Shown here: in pieces, positions 1 through 4,946 of the stretch
Numbering within the stretch: the stretch's first letter is position 1
How the letters are laid out: every line of letters starts with the position of its first letter
Assembly (NCBI GenBank): GCA_022360335.1
Contig: JAKSCZ010000158.1
Span: 1 to 8,024, forward strand
DNA: 8,024 bases
Direction of reading: 5' to 3'
Origin: Pseudomonadota bacterium
GTDB taxonomy: Bacteria > Pseudomonadota > Gammaproteobacteria > Steroidobacterales > Woeseiaceae
The notes under the pieces: model-generated
Database searches by the model: none
What the model was told of the DNA's origin: nothing
The model's input: the letters and a program-made list of their open reading frames with translations, nothing else
Position numbers and translations under genes: made by a program

Positions 1-11
1 CGCCTAGACTC

Positions 12-17
12 AAGGAA
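12..17 (+). promoter_or_regulatory. Ribosome binding site of the VOC gene
   Basis: AAGGAA lies 5 bases before the ATG at 23. It is the clearest Shine-Dalgarno match in the window and fixes this start. Nothing else can be read in the 22 bases before the gene; a promoter, if there is one here, lies outside the window. Confidence 0.7.
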
Positions 18-22
18 CGGCT

Positions 23-565
23 ATGGAGCTCAAACGCATTCATCACGTCGCCTATCGTTGCAGGGACGCGAAGGAAACGGTCGACTTCTACCAGCGTGTG
101 CTGAACATGGACTTCACGGTCGCCTTCGCCGAAGATCGCGTACCGTCGACGAAAGAGCCCGATCCCTACATGCACGTGTTCCTCGACTGCGGCATGGGCA
201 ATGTGCTGGCTTTCTTCGAGCTCCCGACTCAGCCCGAAATGGACCGGGACCGCAACACGCCGGAATGGGTGCAGCATATCGCGTTCGAGGTCGAGGACTA
301 CGACGCCCTGCTCGCCGCCAAAGCGCATATCGAGGCGCAAGGGCTCGCGGTGATCGGACCGACCAACCACGGTATCTTCCAGTCGATCTACTTCTTCGAT
401 CCGAACGGCCACCGGCTCGAACTCGTGGCCAACACGCACACACAGGAACAGGTCGACGAACTCAAGCGGGTCGCCCCGGCGATGCTCGAGGAGTGGAGCC
501 GGACGAAGAAGGCGCCGCGGCACGCCGCGTGGCTGCACGAACTGGAATTTCGAGGCGAAGATTAG
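23..565 (+). CDS. VOC family (glyoxalase/bleomycin-resistance/dioxygenase fold) protein
   Basis: A 180-residue cytoplasmic protein with two betaalphabetabetabeta modules typical of the vicinal oxygen chelate superfamily. The N-terminal motif HHVAYRCRD (residues 7-15) opens module 1, VQHIAFEVED (83-92) opens module 2, and FDPNGHRLEL (125-134) is the classic closing strand. The likely metal ligands are His8, Glu66, His85 and Glu133, all present, so a divalent-metal enzyme is probable. The C-terminal 40 residues form a charged helical tail. There is no signal peptide. The stop codon directly abuts the fahA start, so it is the first visible gene of the fahA-maiA operon. That context suggests a role connected to tyrosine/homogentisate catabolism, but the substrate cannot be read from the sequence. 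It is too short to be 4-hydroxyphenylpyruvate dioxygenase (about 350 residues). Fold assignment is firm; function is open. Confidence 0.9.
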   Translation: MELKRIHHVAYRCRDAKETVDFYQRVLNMDFTVAFAEDRVPSTKEPDPYMHVFLDCGMGNVLAFFELPTQPEMDRDRNTPEWVQHIAFEVEDYDALLAAKAHIEAQGLAVIGPTNHGIFQSIYFFDPNGHRLELVANTHTQEQVDELKRVAPAMLEEWSRTKKAPRHAAWLHELEFRGED

Positions 566-1702
566 ATGAAACTTGCTTCCTTGAAAGACGGCCGCGACGG
601 CCGGCTCGCCGTCGTGTCGCAGGACCTCGAGCGGTATTTGTGCGCGTCCGTAGGAGCGGCTTCAGCCGCGATCGGGCCTGAAGGCCCTCCTGCGACGGCT
701 GCGATCGGGCCTGAAGGCCCTCCTACGACGGCCGCGATCGGGCCTGAAGGCCCTCCTACGACGGCCGCGATCGCGGCTGAAGCCGCTCCTACGACGCTGC
801 AATCGGCGCTGGACGACTGGGACGCCGTCCGCCCTGCCCTCGAGGCGCTGTACGCCCGCGTCAACGCCGGCGACGGTAAGCCCTTCGACCAGGCCGCCTG
901 CGCGTCGCCGCTGCCGCGCGCGTACCAGTGGGCCGACGGCTCCGCCTACGTCAACCACGTCGAACTCGTGCGCCAGGCGCGCGGCGCGGCGATGCCCGAG
1001 AGCTTCCGGACGGACCCGCTCATGTACCAGGGGGGCTCCGACTCGTTCCTCGGCCCGCGCGACGACATTCCGGTGGCCGACGAGGCCTGGGGCATCGATT
1101 TCGAAGCCGAGGTCGTCGTGATCACCGGCGACGTGCCGATGGGCGTATCGGCGGAGGATGCGCTGGGCCACATCCGTCTGATCACGCTCGTCAATGACGT
1201 TTCGCTCAGAAACCTGATTCCGGGCGAACTCGCCAAAGGCTTCGGCTTTTTCCAGTCCAAGCCGTCGAGCGCGTTTTCGCCCGTCGCGGTCACGCCCGAC
1301 GAACTCGGCGATGCCTGGTGGGAGGGCAAACTCCACCTGCCCTTGCTGTCGACGCTCAACGGCGAGCCGTTCGGCAAGCCCGACGCGGGCCTCGACATGA
1401 CGTTCCACTTCGGCCGACTCGTGGCGCACGCCGCGAAGACGCGACCGCTGGTCGCGGGTTCGCTGATCGGCTCCGGCACGATCTCCAACAAGCTCGGCGG
1501 CGGTCCGGGCAAACCGATCGCCGACGGCGGCGTCGGTTACTCCTGCATCGCCGAGATGCGCACGATCGAGACGATCGACGACGGCGAGCCGTCGACCCCG
1601 TTCATGCAGTTCGGCGACTGCATCCGGATCGAGATGAACGACGCCGGCGGCGCATCGATCTTCGGTACGATCGAGCAGACGATCGTGAAGTACGATCCCT
1701 GA
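566..1702 (+). CDS. fahA: Fumarylacetoacetate hydrolase (with in-frame repeat insertion)
   Basis: The 378-residue enzyme cleaves fumarylacetoacetate to fumarate and acetoacetate, the last step of homogentisate/tyrosine degradation in the cytoplasm. The start MKLASLKDGRDGRL and the core PRAYQWADGSAYVNHVELVR (117-136) are family hallmarks. So are MYQGGSD (153-159), the metal-site stretch DFEAEVVVITGDVP (178-191) with Glu180 and Glu182, LVNDVSLR (208-215) with Asp211, and GSGTISNK (302-309). The proteins of this bacterial subfamily are, from memory, about 330 residues long. The extra length is explained by residues 29-76, an 11-residue Gly/Pro/Ala repeat (AAIGPEGPPTT) encoded by a palindromic repeat array at 650-792. 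The insert lies in the small N-terminal domain, before LQSALDDW, and leaves the catalytic residues untouched. The frame is open throughout, so an active enzyme is expected but unproven. The ATG follows the upstream stop with no gap, implying translational coupling; GAGGCGA upstream may serve as the ribosome binding site. Confidence 0.93.
   Translation: MKLASLKDGRDGRLAVVSQDLERYLCASVGAASAAIGPEGPPATAAIGPEGPPTTAAIGPEGPPTTAAIAAEAAPTTLQSALDDWDAVRPALEALYARVNAGDGKPFDQAACASPLPRAYQWADGSAYVNHVELVRQARGAAMPESFRTDPLMYQGGSDSFLGPRDDIPVADEAWGIDFEAEVVVITGDVPMGVSAEDALGHIRLITLVNDVSLRNLIPGELAKGFGFFQSKPSSAFSPVAVTPDELGDAWWEGKLHLPLLSTLNGEPFGKPDAGLDMTFHFGRLVAHAAKTRPLVAGSLIGSGTISNKLGGGPGKPIADGGVGYSCIAEMRTIETIDDGEPSTPFMQFGDCIRIEMNDAGGASIFGTIEQTIVKYDP
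650..792. repeat. Palindromic repeat (REP-like) array inside fahA
   Basis: There are five related 24-nt units: 650-673, 670-693, 703-726, 736-759 and 769-792. The last four start exactly 33 bases apart, as 24-nt units with 9-nt linkers of the type GACGGCCGC. The three inner units have the palindromic core GGGCCTGAAGGCCC. The two outer ones have the core CGGCTTCAGCCG or its complement, and 650-673 is the exact reverse complement of 769-792. Each unit carries a GTAGGAG tail (CTCCTAC on the other strand), degraded to CTCCTGC in 670-693. The same unit occurs at 2352-2405. The structure resembles REP/BIME elements that are scattered by REP-associated transposases. No such transposase gene is in the window. 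Confidence 0.88.
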
Positions 1703-1703
1703 G

Positions 1704-2363
1704 GTGGCGATCAGCTTATACAGCTACTGGCGATCGTCGGCCGCGTACCGCGTACGCATCGCGCTGAATCTCAAGGGGCTCGGGCACGAGATCGTGCCCG
1801 TGTCGCTCGCGCCGGGCGTCGCCGAGCATCGCGGCGATGCGTACCGTGCGAGGAATCCGCAGATGCTCGTGCCGTTCCTCGAGGACGGCGACGTCGCGAT
1901 CGGCCAGTCGATGGCGATCCTCGAGTACCTCGAGGAGACCTATCCGGACGTTCCGCTTCTGCCCGCCGCGGCCGGCGCGCGGGCGCGCATCCGCTCGTTC
2001 TGCCTGTCGATCGCCTGCGACATCCACCCGCTCAACAACCTGCGCGTGATGCAGTATCTGCAAGCGGAACTCGGGCACCGCGATGCGGACGTCCGGGCCT
2101 GGTACGTCCACTGGATCCACGAAGGGTTTCGCCCGGCCGAGACTTTCGCGAACTACGCGCCCGATGGCGAATTCGTGTACGGCGACCGGCCGACACTCGC
2201 CGACGTATTCCTCGTGCCGCAGATGTACAATGCGCGGCGCTTCGACGTACCGCTCGATGCGTTCCCGGGACTCGTCGCCGTCGCCGACCACTGCAACGAG
2301 CTGCCCGCGTTCGCGGAAGCGGCGCCGGAAAACCAGCCCGACGCGCCCCGTGATCGGGCCTGA
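1704..2363 (+). CDS. maiA: Maleylacetoacetate isomerase (zeta-class glutathione S-transferase)
   Basis: The 219-residue cytoplasmic enzyme uses glutathione to isomerise maleylacetoacetate to fumarylacetoacetate, the substrate of FahA encoded just before it. The thioredoxin-like N-terminal domain starts ISLYSYWRSSAAYRVRIALN (residues 3-22); the SSxxYRVRIAL motif holds the catalytic serine pair of the zeta class (Ser11/Ser12). NPQMLVPFLEDG (51-62) and QSMAILEYLEE (68-78) form the glutathione site. The all-helical domain has the family-specific DIHPLNNLRVMQYL (106-119) and TLADVFLVPQMYNARRF (164-180). It starts with GTG one base after the fahA stop, with little sign of its own ribosome binding site, so translation is probably coupled. 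The reading frame ends PENQPDAPRDRA; the last residues and the TGA stop fall inside a palindromic repeat unit (2352-2375), so the original stop appears to have been replaced or overrun by the repeat. Confidence 0.94.
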   Translation: MAISLYSYWRSSAAYRVRIALNLKGLGHEIVPVSLAPGVAEHRGDAYRARNPQMLVPFLEDGDVAIGQSMAILEYLEETYPDVPLLPAAAGARARIRSFCLSIACDIHPLNNLRVMQYLQAELGHRDADVRAWYVHWIHEGFRPAETFANYAPDGEFVYGDRPTLADVFLVPQMYNARRFDVPLDAFPGLVAVADHCNELPAFAEAAPENQPDAPRDRA

Positions 2364-2405
2364 AGGCCCTCCTACGGATGCGGTCGGGCCTGAAGGCCCT
2401 CCTAC
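2352..2405. repeat. Two REP-like units between convergent maiA and SDR genes
   Basis: Two 24-nt units (2352-2375 and 2382-2405) in the same orientation, 30 bases apart, with core GGGCCTGAAGGCCC. The first is identical to the units at 703-726 and 736-759 in fahA; the second differs by one base near its start. Each can fold into a short hairpin (GGGCCT/AGGCCC). The first contains the maiA stop (TGA, 2361-2363). The second contains the stop of the opposing SDR gene (TAG on the minus strand, 2402-2404). They may also act as a bidirectional transcription barrier or mRNA 3'-end stabiliser, as is known for REP elements, but there is no T-run. Confidence 0.85.
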
Positions 2406-3370
2406 GGCGAAGCCAGCGAAGCCGGCGAAGCCAGTTCCCGATCCAGCATCTCGACGAGTTCGTCACGACTGAAGCCGTTCTGTTCCCACTCGTTGAGCTC
2501 GACCAGTTCCCGGACCAGCGCCCGTACCGTCCCGTCCGCCTGCTCGGCGTTCGGCGTCACGAGGTAACGGCGCAGCGCGACGTCGGCGGTCACGGCGTGC
2601 AACAGCGCCGCCGAAACGTCGTCAGGCTCGTCGAGTGCGAGTTCTCTCTCGGCCAACTGTTTCCCCCACTCGCGCATCTCGTCGGTCACGGTACCGCCCG
2701 CCGCTTCGAGATCGCTCGTCATGCGCGCTATCGCATTGCGCCGAATGCGGGATTTGTAGGCGCCCGGCTCGATGATGCTGACTTGCACGCCCGCCTCGGC
2801 CATCTCGGCGGCCAGCGAGTCGGTGAAAGCCTCTACCGCGTGCTTGCTCATGCTGTAGACGGAACCGCGTGGGCCCGAGCGGATCCCCGCGATCGAGCCG
2901 ATCGTGACAATGCGGCCCCGGCTCTTCGAAACGAGCGGAATGAATGCGCGCGTCACGCGCACGACGCCCGTTACGTTGACGCCGAAAACGAAGTCGATCT
3001 CATCGTCCGTGACGGCCGCCACCGGGGCCTGGGTCGCGACGCCGGCGTTGTTCACGAGCGCCCACAGCCCGCGGCCCTCCGAGCGGACGAAATCGACCGC
3101 CGCGTCGACGTCCGCCTGGCTCGTGACGTCGAGCCGGACGCCCCTGACGTTGTCGATGGCGTCCAGTTCCGCCAGGTCGTTCGCCTTGCGCGCACCTGCG
3201 TAGACGAAGAAGCCCTCTTTCGCCAGCCTCTCCGTCATATTTCGGCCGATGCCCGTACTCGCGCCCGTGACCAGGATCGACTTCTGTTCGCCGGCGAGAG
3301 CCGGCCCCGCGGCAAACTGCGAAAATACGAGGGCCGTGGCCAGTACGACCAGGCTCGTTACGCTCTTCAT
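2402..3370 (-). CDS. Short-chain dehydrogenase/reductase with N-terminal signal peptide
   Basis: A classical SDR oxidoreductase of 322 residues when started at the ATG at 3370. The Rossmann cofactor motif TGASTGIG is at residues 35-42, NNAG at 107-110, and the catalytic Ser159 (TIGSIAG), Tyr172 and Lys176 (YSMSK) are all present, so the enzyme should be active with NAD(H) or NADP(H). It is preceded by MKSVTSLVVLATALVFSQFAAGPALA, a hydrophobic Sec-type signal with an ALA cleavage site and no twin arginine. A GTG at 3415 would add 15 residues before the signal and spoil its short n-region, so the ATG is preferred; AGGGG lies 8-9 bases before it. The C-terminus (ASPASLASP) is encoded by a 9-bp tandem repeat and stops inside a REP-like unit. 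It lies downstream of GH16 on the same strand, 87 bases away, with hairpins between them. Substrate unknown. Confidence 0.88.
   Translation of the reverse strand: MKSVTSLVVLATALVFSQFAAGPALAGEQKSILVTGASTGIGRNMTERLAKEGFFVYAGARKANDLAELDAIDNVRGVRLDVTSQADVDAAVDFVRSEGRGLWALVNNAGVATQAPVAAVTDDEIDFVFGVNVTGVVRVTRAFIPLVSKSRGRIVTIGSIAGIRSGPRGSVYSMSKHAVEAFTDSLAAEMAEAGVQVSIIEPGAYKSRIRRNAIARMTSDLEAAGGTVTDEMREWGKQLAERELALDEPDDVSAALLHAVTADVALRRYLVTPNAEQADGTVRALVRELVELNEWEQNGFSRDELVEMLDRELASPASLASP
2406..2432. repeat. 9-bp tandem repeat, three copies
   Basis: (G/A)GCGAAGCC occurs three times head to tail at 2406-2414, 2415-2423 and 2424-2432. It directly abuts the second REP-like unit and encodes the last residues of the SDR protein (Ala-Ser-Pro / Ala-Ser-Leu / Ala-Ser-Pro). 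The 9-bp period keeps the frame. Confidence 0.75.
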
Positions 3371-3418
3371 GGTAGGCCCCTGTTCCCGGTTCTCGGAAGA
3401 CGGGCAATGTACCACAGG

Positions 3419-3467
3419 CGTCCGCGCACACGAGCGGACGGCGGGTACGGGACCGGCCTAACGGTCC
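3419..3467 (-). terminator. Two hairpins between GH16 and SDR genes; possible terminator or RNA processing site
   Basis: One perfect stem pairs 3450-3455 (GGACCG) with 3462-3467 (CGGTCC) around a 6-base loop and spans the GH16 stop codon. A second pairs 3419-3425 (CGTCCGC) with 3434-3440 (GCGGACG) around an 8-base loop. Neither is followed by a T-run on the minus strand, so intrinsic termination is uncertain. They could separate GH16 expression from the SDR gene. No convincing separate SDR promoter was found: TACATT just downstream on the minus strand resembles a -10 box but lacks a good -35. Confidence 0.35.
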
Positions 3468-4801
3468 GCCCCCGCGTCCGGGCTGTAGACCCTGACGTAA
3501 TCGACGAGCATCTTCTGCGGGAACACGCTGTCGTCGATCGGCCCGCCGGCCCGGCCCCACGTGCCGCCGACTGCGACGTTCAGGATGACGTGGAACGGAT
3601 GGTCGTAGGGCCAGGACCGCCAGCCGTCCCGTTCGTTGACGTAGGTGAAGTAGAGGGTGTCGTCGACGAAAACGTCGAGCCGTTCGGGCGACCACTCGAG
3701 TGCATAGACGTGAAACGCCGTGTCCACGTCGCCGAGAATCACACGGCCCTTGCGCTGCTCCTGATTGGCCCAGTAGTAGGCCTCGTTGTGCACGGTGCCG
3801 TGGACGTGGCCCATCCGGTAACCGACGTGCTCCATGATGTCGATCTCGCCCGAGTTCGGCCAGGCGTCGCACTCGGCGCTGCCCTGCCAGGCATCGCCTT
3901 TTTCGCATCGTGTCGCGTAGCGAAACGGGTCGCTCGGCAGCATCCAGATGGCGGGCCAGGTACCCCGGCCCCGCGGCAACAGCGCCCGCACTTCGATGCG
4001 GCCGTAGAGGACGTCGCCTTTACCGCGCGTGTGGATGCGGGCCGACGTGTACTCCGCCTCGTCCAGCCCTTCGCGGCGCGCCTCGATGACGAGAAAACCG
4101 TCCTCGACCCGGAGGTTACGCGGATCGGCGGTGTAGGCCTGATCTTCGTCGTTGACCACGCGAGCCGGCCAGACGTCGACGTTCCATCGGGCCGCATCCG
4201 GCGCGCCCGCATAATCGAATTCGTCGCTCCATGCCAGCTCCCATCCGGCCGCCGGCGGTTGCGCGCGGCGCACGGCCATCGCGCTCAACACGGGAGCGCC
4301 GGCGCTCGCGTCGAAATCGACGTTCAGCTCCCCGTCCGACACGTGCACGCCGGGCACGGTCACCGTCAGCGCCGAGTGAGCCCTGCCGTCGCGCCATGCC
4401 ACGACATCGAGATCGTCGACCCTGAGCCGGTCCTCGACGACGACGTCGAAAACGCGCGAGCCGCCCGGGATGTCGTCCGGTTCGGCGAAGTGCAGGCTCA
4501 GGTCGTAACGGCCGTCGGCAAGCGCGCGGGCGACGGATACGTCGCCTCTGCGATAGCTGCGGTACAGCTCGGCGTCCTGCGAGCCTTTGACGGCAGCGAG
4601 CGCCCCGATCTCGCCCCCGGCAACCGAGGCGTCGGCCGCGTAGACGGTGCCGTCCCTGCCGACGTAGGCGTCGCCGCCGACGTTCACGGCCCAGACGACC
4701 TCGGCGGCCGCAGGCGCCGACATCAGCGCGACGGCCGACACGCTGAGGCCGAACCGGCGAACCCGGCCCGTACCCCGCACGGCTTGAATTCCGGCACCCA
4801 T
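3458..4801 (-). CDS. Secreted malectin (CBM57)-GH16 endo-beta-glucanase, laminarinase type
   Basis: A 447-residue exported glycoside hydrolase. A signal peptide (positively charged RGTGRVRRFG, hydrophobic LSVSAVALMSA, cleavage near PAAA-E34) is followed by a malectin-like carbohydrate-binding domain (about 36-178: VNVGGDAY, YRSYRRGD, YDLSLHFAEP, RVFDVVVED, GELNVDFDA). A GH16 catalytic domain follows (about 187-441). The active-site strand SGEIDIMEH gives nucleophile Glu319, Asp321 and acid/base Glu324; the E-I-D-I-M-E spacing with the bulge Met is that of laminarinase-type GH16. WPAIWMLPSD (282-291), the WSPERLDVFVDD strand (370-381) and the closing VDYVRVYSP (433-441) agree. Cys299 and Cys311 in a loop before the active site may form a disulfide. 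The expected substrate is beta-1,3- or mixed-linked glucan. It is divergent from the lacI gene. The start is ambiguous: ATG at 4801 lies almost at the predicted transcription start; GTG at 4780, with GGAA 8 bases before it, also leaves a good signal peptide. Confidence 0.93.
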   Translation of the reverse strand: MGAGIQAVRGTGRVRRFGLSVSAVALMSAPAAAEVVWAVNVGGDAYVGRDGTVYAADASVAGGEIGALAAVKGSQDAELYRSYRRGDVSVARALADGRYDLSLHFAEPDDIPGGSRVFDVVVEDRLRVDDLDVVAWRDGRAHSALTVTVPGVHVSDGELNVDFDASAGAPVLSAMAVRRAQPPAAGWELAWSDEFDYAGAPDAARWNVDVWPARVVNDEDQAYTADPRNLRVEDGFLVIEARREGLDEAEYTSARIHTRGKGDVLYGRIEVRALLPRGRGTWPAIWMLPSDPFRYATRCEKGDAWQGSAECDAWPNSGEIDIMEHVGYRMGHVHGTVHNEAYYWANQEQRKGRVILGDVDTAFHVYALEWSPERLDVFVDDTLYFTYVNERDGWRSWPYDHPFHVILNVAVGGTWGRAGGPIDDSVFPQKMLVDYVRVYSPDAGADR

Positions 4802-4809
4802 CGGCCGCC

Positions 4810-4839
4810 ATACTAGATGACAGCGTTGTCATCCGTCAA
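4810..4839 (-). promoter_or_regulatory. Predicted sigma70-type promoter of the GH16 gene
   Basis: On the minus strand, TTGACG (4839-4834) and TAGTAT (4815-4810) are separated by exactly 18 bases. They match the -35 consensus at 5 of 6 positions and the -10 at 4 of 6. The spacer is entirely filled by the operator palindrome. Transcription would start near 4803, almost at the ATG at 4801. Confidence 0.6.
4816..4833. promoter_or_regulatory. Predicted LacI-family operator O1 (GH16 promoter)
   Basis: GATGACAGCGTTGTCATC is an inverted repeat with 7-bp perfect arms (GATGACA/TGTCATC) and a central CG inside a 4-base core. This is the shape of LacI-family operators, in which the hinge helices enter the minor groove at the central CpG. 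It occupies the full spacer between the -35 and -10 boxes of the GH16 promoter, next to the divergent lacI-type gene. Confidence 0.72.
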
Positions 4840-4881
4840 ACCGGCCCGTCCGCAACGGCTGCCGGCGACGGCGCCTGCGGA

Positions 4882-4911
4882 TTGACACCGCTGTCGCCAA
4901 CGCTCTAGGGT
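4882..4911 (+). promoter_or_regulatory. Predicted promoter of the lacI-type gene
   Basis: TTGACA (4882-4887) is a perfect -35 box. The best -10 is TAGGGT (4906-4911) after 18 bases, matching the consensus at only 3 of 6 positions, so the promoter may be weak. Transcription would begin near 4918, about 29 bases before the start codon. The operator at 4883-4896 overlaps the -35 box. Confidence 0.5.
4883..4896. promoter_or_regulatory. Predicted LacI-family operator O2 (autoregulation)
   Basis: TGACACCGCTGTCG has the same layout as O1, TGACA-N-CG-N-TGTC, with one arm mismatch at the last base. It overlaps the -35 box and spacer of the lacI promoter, so bound repressor would block its own gene. 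Its centre is 65 bases from that of O1, close to six helical turns, so looping between the two is conceivable. Confidence 0.6.
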
Positions 4912-4946
4912 GTCGACACGAGGCAGACACGCGAACCGGCGAAACG

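Noticed and set aside
670..792. Regular 33-bp repeat period suggesting a CRISPR array
   Set aside because: The 24-nt units are separated by nearly identical 9-nt linkers, not unique spacers of about 30 nt, and the array is within a coding gene. It is a REP-like tandem.
662..1429. Antisense open frames across fahA, with repetitive RRRRAFRPDRG-type translation
   Set aside because: The minus-strand translation is only the palindromic array read backwards plus the fahA shadow. FahA has family motifs throughout; the minus frame has none.
3371..3415. Upstream GTG start (3415) for the SDR gene
   Set aside because: It would add 15 polar residues (VHCPSSENREQGPT) ahead of an otherwise well-formed signal peptide. 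The ATG at 3370 has a plausible AGGGG site and gives a normal n-region.
2378..4816. Very long (812-codon) open frame on the + strand
   Set aside because: It runs antisense to the well-recognised SDR and GH16 genes. It is rich in Arg/Val/Asp without any recognisable domain and is explained by GC-rich codon bias keeping the opposite frame free of stops.
4910..4919. Perfect 10-bp palindrome GTGTCGACAC just before the lacI-type start
   Set aside because: It lacks the TGACA-N-CG-N-TGTCA layout of the two operators, and short perfect palindromes are common at this GC content. It lies near the predicted transcription start, so a minor role cannot be excluded.
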